DNA of 64,000 nucleotides from Promethearchaeota archaeon. GTDB taxonomy: Archaea; Asgardarchaeota; Lokiarchaeia; Sigyniarchaeales; SOKP01. Numbering within the stretch: position 1 is the first letter of the stretch; each line of letters begins with the position of its first letter. A model generated the notes under the pieces. The model made no database searches and had not been told where the DNA came from. It saw only the letters and a list, made by a program, of their open reading frames with translations. Positions 38,482 through 46,905 of this stretch are shown here, in pieces. Position numbers and translations under genes: made by a program. Location of the stretch: contig JAEOTA010000036.1 of assembly GCA_016840085.1 (NCBI GenBank), forward strand, positions 62,001 to 126,000, read 5' to 3'.

Positions 38482-39399
38482 ATAGGATTTATTCTTACCC
38501 CCAGTAAATTTAACAAAAATACATGGCTTATAGATGCTGCTTATAAGAGAAATGATGGAACTAGGGTAAAAAATGGTCATGCTGCTTACTTAATTAAAAC
38601 TGAAGATAGTAGTAATTGTTTGATTAATTCAGGTGCTCGAAGTGGAGCTCCAAGTATATTCAAAAAACTTAAGAAATTAGGAGCGTGGCCTCTAGAGAAG
38701 TTAATCATTACCCATTCTCATTGGGATCATACTCAGGGAGTAATATATTTTCGAGAAAAAGTTGAGGAGGAAGGTATTTCTCCAATTGAAGTTTTTGCTT
38801 CAGAAAAAGCTATTCCATATTTAAAGAATCAATCTTATAATTCTTGCTTTGCTGCTGAAGCTTATTATTCTGAATTTCTAAACATTGACGGAGTAAAGCC
38901 TCTTAAGGATAATGAAAAAATCCATATTGGTGAAAATTTATCATTAGAAATTATTGAGACTCCTGGACACATGCCAGATCATATTTCAGTTTATGATATG
39001 AGTAATAAAACTGTGTTTACTGGTGATACTATCGGGATGCACTGGTTCCCTGATTTTTATGTATGCAATTCTAATTCTATTTATTGGAAAGAAAAAGATT
39101 ACCTTGAATCAATTGAAAAATTAAAATCGCTTGATTTAGAATTTCTTTGTATAGCTCATTTTGGAGTCATTACTAAAGAAGATATCGGACGTTTCTTTGA
39201 TAATTCTGTCTCTATGTATTATAAATGGATGGAGTTATTTGATCAAAAGAGTGATAAGCTTGACAATCCGCACTTTCTTATCGATTCATTATGGAATTCA
39301 GTTTATAATGATTTTTCAGATAAGCCAATATTGAAAGATACTTTAGAAATTGCTGTATTAAATGCTATAAATTATTATAAAGGACTTAAATCGCTTTAG
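38482..39399 (+). CDS. MBL-fold metallo-hydrolase
   Basis: About 305 residues. Metal ligands are in HSHWDHTQG, with further ones in PGHMPDH, GDTIG and the late H of AHFGV. The first MBL strands (GFILTPSKFN, WLIDAAYKR and HAAYLIKTEDSSNCLINSG) lie upstream of the first ordinary start, TTG at 38620, so the real start must be near 38482. That codon is ATA and has an ideal ribosome site. Either AUA initiates here, or the start has been lost by mutation or sequencing error. The reaction is not known. Confidence 0.7.
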   Translation: MGFILTPSKFNKNTWLIDAAYKRNDGTRVKNGHAAYLIKTEDSSNCLINSGARSGAPSIFKKLKKLGAWPLEKLIITHSHWDHTQGVIYFREKVEEEGISPIEVFASEKAIPYLKNQSYNSCFAAEAYYSEFLNIDGVKPLKDNEKIHIGENLSLEIIETPGHMPDHISVYDMSNKTVFTGDTIGMHWFPDFYVCNSNSIYWKEKDYLESIEKLKSLDLEFLCIAHFGVITKEDIGRFFDNSVSMYYKWMELFDQKSDKLDNPHFLIDSLWNSVYNDFSDKPILKDTLEIAVLNAINYYKGLKSL

Positions 39400-39400
39400 T

Positions 39401-39637
39401 TTAAAATTTATATTTTTTACTTATCATGTTATTATAAATCACATCTGTTAAACGAACATACTCTAATCCATTAGGTAAAAGAACATAAATAGGATCTTTT
39501 GTCTGAGTAATATCAAAACTTTCCTTTTTCATTAGAGATTTTTGAATCTTGTGTGTACTTGTGGTAGAGAGCGCAGATAAGAATCGGATGAATTTTGGAA
39601 TAACATATTTAGAAAGATTTTTCTGTAATAATTGCAA
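39401..39637 (-). CDS. Doubtful small hypothetical protein
   Basis: 78 codons from a TTG without a ribosome site, filling part of a 332-base gap. The middle and end (FDITQTKDPIYVLLPNGLEYVRL) look protein-like, but the N-terminus is poor and no family is recognised. It may be the tail of a decayed gene. The rest of the gap (39638-39731) shows nothing. Confidence 0.3.
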   Translation of the reverse strand: MQLLQKNLSKYVIPKFIRFLSALSTTSTHKIQKSLMKKESFDITQTKDPIYVLLPNGLEYVRLTDVIYNNMISKKYKF

Positions 39638-39731
39638 GAAATGCTTTCAAGTACAATAAAGAGACGTTAAACACCATGGAAATACAATTTTTTTAACAAA
39701 TCATTTTTTATTTATTTTCAGGATTTACAAG

Positions 39732-40223
39732 CTATAAATATGGAAGATCGTTTATTTCCATTGTAGTTCTTGTAGCTTTGATCAATTTGTGGAAGCCTGC
39801 TTTAGGAATTTGTAATGTTTCCGTATTAACGTTAGGATGGCAACAAATCTCTTCAGCATTCCAGATATTTTCATCCACCATGAAAATTACTTTATCTTCG
39901 ATATCATTAACTAGTCCAATCGGAGACACAGCACCCGGAGTAATACCTAACACTTCAGAGAGATCTTTAGGTTCAGCAAAGCGAACTTTAGGAGCACCTA
40001 TAATTCTACGAAATTGGTTTAAATCAAGACGCTTGTCATGAGGTATTGTTACAAGATAGAATTGACCCAATTTCTTATTCTTCAGAAATAAATTTTTACA
40101 ATGAGTTCCTGGGATGTGGCCACAATGTATTTTAGCTTCAGCTACAGTAAACACAGCTGGGTGTGTATGCAAGACATATTGAATATTATGATCCGCTAGC
40201 CATTTTTTTAATGACTCATCCAT
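39732..40223 (-). CDS. YbaK/ProX-type aminoacyl-tRNA deacylase
   Basis: 163 residues, the usual length of a free-standing editing domain. THPAVFTVAEA, HIPGTHCKNLFLK and PKVRFAEPKDL with the G-x-x-P-G-A-V-S-P-I-G segment identify the YbaK/ProXp family. These enzymes hydrolyse mischarged tRNA, such as Ala or Cys on tRNA-Pro, in the cytoplasm. HIPGTHCKNLF and the ProX-like VDENIWNAEEICCHPNVN favour the ProX/ PrdX branch. Confidence 0.85.
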   Translation of the reverse strand: MDESLKKWLADHNIQYVLHTHPAVFTVAEAKIHCGHIPGTHCKNLFLKNKKLGQFYLVTIPHDKRLDLNQFRRIIGAPKVRFAEPKDLSEVLGITPGAVSPIGLVNDIEDKVIFMVDENIWNAEEICCHPNVNTETLQIPKAGFHKLIKATRTTMEINDLPYL

Positions 40224-40319
40224 TTTTTTCTCATCCTAATATACATTTCACATAAAGAAATCTCAAAAAATAAGAATTACTAATAATAAATAAAGGTGCA
40301 AAATAAAAACAAAATGAAA

Positions 40320-41027
40320 TTAAGATTCTCCTTCTGTTTCCTCTCTTCCGAGTAACCTAATTACAGCGTCTGCTAATTTGTTTTGACTTCGGCTCATAAT
40401 GCCTTTAATTTTGCCTTCTTTTCCGAGAACTCGTAGCATGATGCCGTTCCAAATAGAAGAAGGTTCTCCTTTAATATTCTTAAATCTATCACGATGAACC
40501 TCAACGCTAATATTATCATAATTCTTAGCTGCTTCAGTGCATTTAAAACATAAAATACATTTATCCTTATCTACTTCAATTTCTTTACCTTTTTTCTCCA
40601 TCGCACTGACAGCACATTCTTCGCAGAATTTATCTATTACTTTTGTATCTTTCTCATTACAAGTAATTGTTATCGAACCTTCGACAACTTTCCTAACTTT
40701 ATTTCCATTCTCTAGTGTTCGAACCTCTTCATCAAATTCTGGAAGAGAACCATTTTCTACAAGATTTAGTTTTTTCTCTCCATTAATAAGAAGTTCCAAG
40801 GTGTAACCTGGACAAATCCAAGTGCATGAACCACACCATACACACTTATCCATATCAACTATAATCTTTTTATCAGACTCAATTTTCATCTCTTCTGGAG
40901 TTCCAATAGCGGTTTTTTTATAGGGTTCATCATATATAGATATTGTAACAGGGCAAACTCTATGGCAAAAACCGCATTCAACGCATTTACTCTCATCATA
41001 CTTTAGAACCATTTCATGATTGAGCAT
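40320..41027 (-). CDS. Multi-cluster 4Fe-4S ferredoxin-type protein
   Basis: 235 residues. Two full C-x2-C-x2-C-x3-C motifs (C15, C18, C21, C25 and C62, C65, C68, C72) bind 4Fe-4S clusters. Further cysteines form a third, incomplete set (CNEKD...CEEC and CILCFKC). Upstream of the ATG at 41027 the frame stays open for 30 more codons and reads like protein (KKISLPSKKAIQVDENI), but contains no ATG, GTG or TTG. AAGTGA lies 7 bases before ATT at 41090, so the protein may begin there. An electron carrier is clear; its partner is not. Confidence 0.75.
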   Translation of the reverse strand: MLNHEMVLKYDESKCVECGFCHRVCPVTISIYDEPYKKTAIGTPEEMKIESDKKIIVDMDKCVWCGSCTWICPGYTLELLINGEKKLNLVENGSLPEFDEEVRTLENGNKVRKVVEGSITITCNEKDTKVIDKFCEECAVSAMEKKGKEIEVDKDKCILCFKCTEAAKNYDNISVEVHRDRFKNIKGEPSSIWNGIMLRVLGKEGKIKGIMSRSQNKLADAVIRLLGREETEGES

Positions 41028-41286
41028 CTTGAATTGATAATGAGTTATGTTCTCATCAACTTGAATTGCTTTCTTCGATGGTAATGAAATTTTCTTTTCA
41101 CTTTTTTTTGAATTTTAGATTAATTATTAATAATTTATTGAAAATAATAAAAGTTTCATCATTTGTTTCCAACTATATTTGTTAATTTGCTTTTAACATA
41201 TTCTGAATTATTTTTTGAAGAATTTTCAGAAGAGATGAAAAATATATTTAAAATAAACTATCTTACTTTTTTAGTAGTTTATGAAT

Positions 41287-41294
41287 GAGGGTGA
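41287..41294 (+). promoter_or_regulatory. Ribosome site that fixes the start of the ubiquitin-fold-like gene
   Basis: GAGGGTGA lies 8 bases before the ATG at 41303. This makes 41303 a better start than the ATG at 41285, which lies partly inside the site. Confidence 0.5.
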
Positions 41295-41302
41295 ATCTAA
41301 TT

Positions 41303-41686
41303 ATGAGATTACCTGCATTTATTTTAAAAAAGTGGTTAAAAGAAATTATTATTAGAGATCACAATATAGAAATAAAATTCTATTACAAGAGACGATCCCG
41401 TACTATTAAAGAACTTTTAGACACCCTTATTATTTGGATTGATAAAAGAGTATTCTTTGACAACCAATTTTATCCAAATGATTTTGATATTGTGGTAAAT
41501 GGAACACTATATAAAAATCAAAACTTAGTTGAAATTAATGATTATCGTATTCAAGCTGGAGATTTGATTCAATTAATTGTCCCTAATAGAACAAATATAT
41601 TAAGTGGGAGATATAAAATCTCGTTTGGATCCCATGGATATTCTAAAAAGGTGAATTTTAAAATAGACATATTATCTTCGAGGTAA
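41303..41686 (+). CDS. Small protein with a ubiquitin-like (beta-grasp) pattern
   Basis: About 127 residues. The stretch TIKELLDTLIIWID, then FDIVVNGTLYKNQN, then YRIQAGDLIQLIVPN follows the ThiS/MoaD/ubiquitin beta-grasp plan, including the G-D-x-I/V-x-L turn. There is no Gly-Gly end, and about 30 residues follow the fold, so conjugation is unlikely. The stop is 4 bases before the start of the membrane protein at 41691, so the three genes 41303-44283 are one operon. A regulatory or scaffolding role for the membrane partners is only inferred. Confidence 0.5.
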   Translation: MRLPAFILKKWLKEIIIRDHNIEIKFYYKRRSRTIKELLDTLIIWIDKRVFFDNQFYPNDFDIVVNGTLYKNQNLVEINDYRIQAGDLIQLIVPNRTNILSGRYKISFGSHGYSKKVNFKIDILSSR

Positions 41687-41690
41687 CAGA

Positions 41691-42974
41691 ATGAGTGACC
41701 AAAAATCTATTTCAAAACTATTACAAATAACATATTATTATGCTTTAGGTTCAGTTATCATATATGAAATAATAATAATATATAGTTCCTCAATAAACTA
41801 TATGTATTTTTTTATTCCCGGTTTTTTTGTCGCTTTCTTCTTTAGTGTATACTACATAAATCGACAAAGAAATCTATCAAAATATCCTAGACCAATAAGA
41901 AAAAAATGGTATTCTTCTTTACCAGACTGGTTTTGGTTAGTTTTATGTTATATCATCTTTTTTACATTACTTCTCACTATTCCTTTTGGCATTACTGGAT
42001 TGTTGTTTGCAACTATAATACCTTGTATAATAGTGACTATTGTTTTTTTTAGGATACAATATCTAATTTCGGTAGGAGATAACATAGAGAGAACATCTAG
42101 AATATTTAAAAATAAAGAGATTATAATTAAGGGATTATTGATTGGGTTTGTTCTGATTCCCTTAGTCATCTTATATATAATTTTCTTAAGTATAATGACG
42201 GTGATTATTCTAATATTGCCTGGAATTTTTTATTATTTATACTTTAATCGTCAGAAAATAAAATTACAGAAAAAACATGAGTTCTTAATTTTCTTTATTG
42301 TCATAATTCTATCAATTACCCCATTCATTCTTGAAAGAACCTTGATTAGAAAGAATTATAAATATTTCGAGAATTATAATTTAGATCCAGCAGTTTCAAA
42401 TAATGTAATTTCTATTTCTGAATCTTTTGATCACCATCAAGAATTAAATTGGAGTACGATAATAAGCCATGATGATATAGTTTTTCCTAATGAGAGAATA
42501 TTGTACAAAAATAAAATTAATGATCATAAGAATCAATTTTTTATTCCTTATCTTCATGGTAAAGAGTTGTTTAAGTATAGTTTCTCAGCTACCCCAATTA
42601 TTACTCCTGTGATAATTAATTATACAATAGATTATGGTTATTTTGAATATTCTCTTAATGATATTTCTTTCAATATATCAGGAGATTATTTTGATAAAGA
42701 CTTTTTTGATGAATATAGATACTGTTTTTGTTATTTCTATATAAATTCTTCTCTTTACAATCCTCCTAATATTACATCAGAATCAGTAGCATTTTCTAGC
42801 GGATTTCTTGTTACGATTCATATGAGTTATGAATACCAATCTTCAATTTTTTATTTCGGAGGGGAGAAGGAACAAAAACATATAATAATTCTTAATGATG
42901 ATTATGAAATTTTATTCGTTTTAATTGTAAGTTCTATAATTCAATTCATTGATGCTAGTGCATGTGGGTGTTAG
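41691..42974 (+). CDS. Multi-pass membrane protein of unknown family, ends in Cys-Gly-Cys
   Basis: 427 residues. Two helices near 15-58 are followed by a basic juxtamembrane segment NRQRNLSKYPRPIRKKWYSSL. Two more helices sit near 85-120, then two near 148-185 and one near 203-220. A domain of about 190 residues follows that starts ESFDHHQELNWSTI and is probably outside the cell. The end is hydrophobic (ILFVLIVSSIIQFIDA) and closes with CGC. It is a paralogue of the next gene, with long identical stretches. The KYPRPIRK box recalls the box in the giant proteins at 901-10062. Function unknown. Confidence 0.6.
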   Translation: MSDQKSISKLLQITYYYALGSVIIYEIIIIYSSSINYMYFFIPGFFVAFFFSVYYINRQRNLSKYPRPIRKKWYSSLPDWFWLVLCYIIFFTLLLTIPFGITGLLFATIIPCIIVTIVFFRIQYLISVGDNIERTSRIFKNKEIIIKGLLIGFVLIPLVILYIIFLSIMTVIILILPGIFYYLYFNRQKIKLQKKHEFLIFFIVIILSITPFILERTLIRKNYKYFENYNLDPAVSNNVISISESFDHHQELNWSTIISHDDIVFPNERILYKNKINDHKNQFFIPYLHGKELFKYSFSATPIITPVIINYTIDYGYFEYSLNDISFNISGDYFDKDFFDEYRYCFCYFYINSSLYNPPNITSESVAFSSGFLVTIHMSYEYQSSIFYFGGEKEQKHIIILNDDYEILFVLIVSSIIQFIDASACGC

Positions 42975-43002
42975 AGACAATTATTTAAAATGATGAAAAA
43001 AA

Positions 43003-44283
43003 ATGAGTGAGCAAAAATCTAGTTCAAAATTATTACAAATAGTATTTTTTGTTGCTTTAGGTTCAGTTATTATTTATGAAATAATAATAATTTATAGTTC
43101 CTTAATAAATCCCTTGTATTTTATTGTCCTAGGTTTTTTTATCTCTTTCTTTTTTAGTGTATACTATATAAATCGACAAAGAAATCTATTAAGACATCCT
43201 CGATCAATAAAAATAAAATGGTATTCGTCTTTACCAGATTGGGCTCGGATTGTTTTTTGCCCTATTGTGCTTGTACCATTACTTTTCATTATTCCTTTTG
43301 GATTTGCTGGATTAATATTAGCAATTACAATTTCAGCTTTTGTGTTAATTATTGTATTTGGGAGGTTTTATCTAAATGCACGTGAAACTTATACAGTGGA
43401 CTCATCTAAAGCATTAAAGATGTATAAAAATAAAGATATTATAATTAAAGGATTATTGATTGGATTTGTTCTGATTCCCTTAGTCATCTTATATATAGTT
43501 TTTTTAAGTATAATGACTTTAATTATATTATTTTTGTCAGGAATTTTTTATTATTTATATTTTAATCGCCAGAAGATAAAATTACAGAAAAAACATGAGC
43601 TCTTAATTCTTTTTATTATCATACTCCTTTCAATTACACCATTCATTCTTGAAAGAACCTTGATTAGAAAGAATTATAATTATATCGAGGTTTATAATCT
43701 AGACTCAGGGGTTCCAAATAATGTTATTTCCATTTCTGAATCTTTTGATTATCATCAAGAATTAAATTGGAGTACGATACGAAGTTACGATCGTCTACTT
43801 TTTCCTGATGAGAGAATATTATACAAAAATAAAATTAATGATCATAAGAATCAATTTTTTATTCCTTATCTTCATGCTAGAGCGCTGTTTAAGTATAGTT
43901 TCTCAGCGAAACCAATTATTACTCCTGTGATAATTAGTTACAAAGGTGCCCTTCATCATAACTATAAATATCTTAGTGATGTAGATTTTATTTTATCAGG
44001 AGACTATTTCGATGAAAACTGTTTTAAAGATTACTGTTTTTGCTATTTTTACATAAATTCTTATTATTACAATCCTCCTAATGAGACAATAGAAACAGTA
44101 TCTTTTTCTAGTGGATTTCTTGTGAGAATTCATATGAATTATGAACATCAAATTTCGATTTTTGACTTTGATGGTGAAGAACAAGAACATATAATGATTC
44201 TTAATGATGATTATGAAATTTTGTTCGTATTAGTTATAAGTCCTATAATTCAATTCATTGATGTTGCTGGATGTGGATGCTAA
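43003..44283 (+). CDS. Multi-pass membrane protein, paralogue of the preceding gene, ends in Cys-Gly-Cys
   Basis: 426 residues, collinear with the protein at 41691. NKDIIIKGLLIGFVLIPLVI, the ERTLIRKNY junction, the ESFDYHQELNWSTI start of the outer domain and the ILNDDYEILFVL end are near-identical. The helix 3-4 region and the juxtamembrane box (LLRHPRSIKIKW) have diverged, while the CGC terminus is kept. A recent tandem duplication is clear. Function unknown. Confidence 0.6.
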   Translation: MSEQKSSSKLLQIVFFVALGSVIIYEIIIIYSSLINPLYFIVLGFFISFFFSVYYINRQRNLLRHPRSIKIKWYSSLPDWARIVFCPIVLVPLLFIIPFGFAGLILAITISAFVLIIVFGRFYLNARETYTVDSSKALKMYKNKDIIIKGLLIGFVLIPLVILYIVFLSIMTLIILFLSGIFYYLYFNRQKIKLQKKHELLILFIIILLSITPFILERTLIRKNYNYIEVYNLDSGVPNNVISISESFDYHQELNWSTIRSYDRLLFPDERILYKNKINDHKNQFFIPYLHARALFKYSFSAKPIITPVIISYKGALHHNYKYLSDVDFILSGDYFDENCFKDYCFCYFYINSYYYNPPNETIETVSFSSGFLVRIHMNYEHQISIFDFDGEEQEHIMILNDDYEILFVLVISPIIQFIDVAGCGC

Positions 44284-44388
44284 AGGAAAGATTGAATAAA
44301 ACATAAGTTCTATTTAAAGATTTAAAATTAAGTTGAATTTTATTAAACTATATATGATTAAGCTGTCGTAAAAATAATTTAGAATTAA

Positions 44389-45054
44389 TTATCCATAGAA
44401 TATGCGATACAAATCGTTATATAGTTCAGCTAATTTAGAAATTTTATATTGGTCATTTTGTTGCAAAACATAAGATATATAACCTGCTAAACCATGAGGA
44501 TTGTTAATCCATTGTAAAAAGCCCTCAAGTTCAGCTTTAAGATAAGGATCAACTGTAGAATCCGCTGTTGTCTGAAAACCTGCTACTGTTTGCCCTGAGA
44601 CGCTTTCATATACTACTTTCTCCTTAGTTTCACTGGGCAACTCAACTTTTGTTTCAATAAATTCAGATTTTGAGCCTTTTTTCAACATTGCAGCAGCTCT
44701 TGCTACAGCGGGATAAGCCATATGAAACCACCCCTTTGCCTTAGGTCGAATATGAGCAACCATATATTTGTCTCCATCTGGAACTGATGCACCAATTAAA
44801 TGTCCTTTTTTTTTACGATTAGTACCTATAAAGCGTTCAGGTTCCATTTGTAGAATGGAATATCTAATTCCATTTAATACAACGAATTGTGCATTGCCAC
44901 TTACCCAGCTAGCTAAAACACCTTTAATATCTTTTTTAACATCCCATTTACTTGTAGAATAAAGAATCTTTCCATTTTTATCGACAATTGCTACATCTGA
45001 TGCATCAGGATAATGTTTATGCAATTTACTAACAACAGATTTAAAATTTGTCAT
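44389..45054 (-). CDS. Roadblock/LC7-like domain protein
   Basis: 221 residues. Residues 1-105 fit a Roadblock or related fold: helix, then DVAIVDKNGKILYST, helix, strand FVVLNGIRYSILQM, and KYMVAHIRP. The C-terminal 60 residues are helical (EGFLQWINNPHGLAGYISYVL). Asgard genomes hold many Roadblock proteins, which in eukaryotes act with small GTPases. It follows the 463-residue gene at 45056 with one base between stop and start, so the two are co-translated. Confidence 0.6.
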   Translation of the reverse strand: MTNFKSVVSKLHKHYPDASDVAIVDKNGKILYSTSKWDVKKDIKGVLASWVSGNAQFVVLNGIRYSILQMEPERFIGTNRKKKGHLIGASVPDGDKYMVAHIRPKAKGWFHMAYPAVARAAAMLKKGSKSEFIETKVELPSETKEKVVYESVSGQTVAGFQTTADSTVDPYLKAELEGFLQWINNPHGLAGYISYVLQQNDQYKISKLAELYNDLYRIFYG

Positions 45055-45055
45055 G

Positions 45056-46447
45056 TTAGATCTCTTTACTTATTTTGTATTCATTTTTTTCAGATAATTT
45101 TATCCAATAATCGATTTCTTCTAATAATTCTTTCTTTTCTTTTTCACTCAAACCAAGATTTTTTTCTGTTCTTTGAAACATATTCGAATATTTACTCATA
45201 TCCCACAGATAGTTTAAGTGTAAAACTTTCTTCTTAATATTATCTCGAGCTATTCCGAAAGCTGTTCCTATTGATTGAATATCATAATCTTCCTCAACAA
45301 TTTTCTTCACAGTAATTAGAATATCTAAAATATTATCTATAGGGATAGTTGGAAGCGGTTTAAAATCTATAAAAGACCGTTTCATTGTTCTTAGTTCAAA
45401 TTTATCTTCTTTCTTTATAAATTCCCCAATTTTAGGCTTTTTTAATCCAGTAGTTTCTTTAGGTTCATACCTGACTGTTTCATCTGGAGTAAAAGATTGT
45501 TCTAATTGCACTTTAGATTGTCTTTTAAATAAATCTGGCCAATCTTTAAAAGAATTCATATATGATTCCGCTGAAATTAATATTGACTCTTTTGGCATTT
45601 TACCAGATATCTCTCTTTCCTGCGGAGGGATTGGTATCCCTATTTTTAAATAAGGCGTTGCATTATCTATTATGGAAAATAAATACATTGGATCGTATTC
45701 TATTGATGAAAAAACATCTTTTAATTGTTGGGTCATCTGTGTTATTGCCTGTAATTCCAAAGAAGAAAAATGGTCATTAAGAATTTTATCTGCTCCTAAA
45801 GAGATGTTATTTAAACCTGCGGTGGCTTGTAAATAGTTAGTTTTCGATTCATAATCCATTTCATTGGAAATTAAAATTTGATTATAAAAATCCCAATGAG
45901 TGCTTAATAAGATATGTTTGCTTTTTTCTATTTGAAAAGATTTGGGATTATGAAGTGTTTCCATTAATTCCAGAAAGATATCTTTATAAGGTATGAATAA
46001 ATTTCGCATCAGTGTTCCTTGAATGAAAGTTTTCTTATTGTCAGTTTTATAAGAAAGATCCATTGGAAGTTTAAATAAATTTTCGCTTACAATTACATCC
46101 CTATCATTTTCTAGTGTAATGTTCTTTGATGTGGCTAGATGGTCATATACAAAATCAGATAGAATTAATCCTGTCAATTGCCGGTTATCTGTAATATATC
46201 TTCCAGATTGTAATTCAAACTTTACATAATAATATCCTAACCCAAATAAATAGTAAAGTATTCCTTTTTCAGTTAGTATAGCACATTCAGTTCCACCAAA
46301 AAAAATAACAAGATCTTGAGAAATTTTAGATACATTATGATTAGCATACTTGCCTAAGGTTGGATATCCAAGTAAATTCCCCCAACTAGGGATAACAAAA
46401 AATAAATTATTATTGACTAATTTGCTCTCGATAATGTGTGTCGACAT
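45056..46447 (-). CDS. Hypothetical protein, partner of the Roadblock-like protein
   Basis: 463 residues, not recognised. The N-terminal 100 residues contain several strands (NNLFFVIPSW, DLVIFFGG, AILTEKGILYYLFG). The middle is mostly helical. Near 400-430 the segment DYDIQSIGTAFGIARDNIKKKV resembles a helix-turn-helix or a small helical hairpin. No membrane helix is obvious. The tight link to the Roadblock-like gene suggests that the two proteins work as a complex. Confidence 0.5.
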   Translation of the reverse strand: MSTHIIESKLVNNNLFFVIPSWGNLLGYPTLGKYANHNVSKISQDLVIFFGGTECAILTEKGILYYLFGLGYYYVKFELQSGRYITDNRQLTGLILSDFVYDHLATSKNITLENDRDVIVSENLFKLPMDLSYKTDNKKTFIQGTLMRNLFIPYKDIFLELMETLHNPKSFQIEKSKHILLSTHWDFYNQILISNEMDYESKTNYLQATAGLNNISLGADKILNDHFSSLELQAITQMTQQLKDVFSSIEYDPMYLFSIIDNATPYLKIGIPIPPQEREISGKMPKESILISAESYMNSFKDWPDLFKRQSKVQLEQSFTPDETVRYEPKETTGLKKPKIGEFIKKEDKFELRTMKRSFIDFKPLPTIPIDNILDILITVKKIVEEDYDIQSIGTAFGIARDNIKKKVLHLNYLWDMSKYSNMFQRTEKNLGLSEKEKKELLEEIDYWIKLSEKNEYKISKEI

Positions 46448-46596
46448 GGATTATTATTAATATCAATTTTTTTTAAACATTTTTAGGAATTGATTATTTT
46501 ATTTATAGATTTTTTTTTTAAAATTCAAAAAATTGAAGATTTTTCTAAAAGATTAGAATATCTAAAGAAATCAGGAGATTAATTAATTCAGTTATT

Positions 46597-46905
46597 TCAA
46601 TTATCTGCTTTTATTGATATTTTTAAAATTTCCGTCGTGTTTTCTAACACATTTACTGTAGTAATGGTTTCTTCCATGGAAGTAATTTATTGTTCGAAAA
46701 AGGCATTAATCTCCTCGAATCCTCTAAAATTTTCTTCATCTGTCGCAGAGATTCTTTCACTATCCTTAATAATACTTTTTATTACATTCATACTTATTTT
46801 AATTCTATTAGTAATTGCTTCAACTTTAGTACTAATTTTTAAAACATCGTATTTAGAAACCTCAGTTAATTTTTTAACTTGATCAACTATTCTCGCGCTA
46901 ACCAA
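46597..46905 (-). pseudogene. Relic of a methyl-accepting chemotaxis protein signalling domain
   Basis: Minus-strand frame reading VKKLTEVSKYDVLKISTKVE, then GFEEINAFFEQ, a TAA stop, then ITSMEETITTVNVLENTTEI and a TGA at 46599-46597. This matches the second arm of an MCP coiled-coil hairpin (heptads, S-x-x-x-I-x-x-I, then F-x-x-I, E-Q, I-x-x-V-x-x-L-x-x-x-T-x-x-I). The front of the gene is gone, cut where the GH127 gene ends (19 bases overlap). It is a decayed remnant. Confidence 0.6.

Noticed and set aside
46509..46580. Short plus-strand frame ending KIEDFSKRLEYLKKSGD
   Set aside because: Looks somewhat protein-like but is too short and has no start or family.
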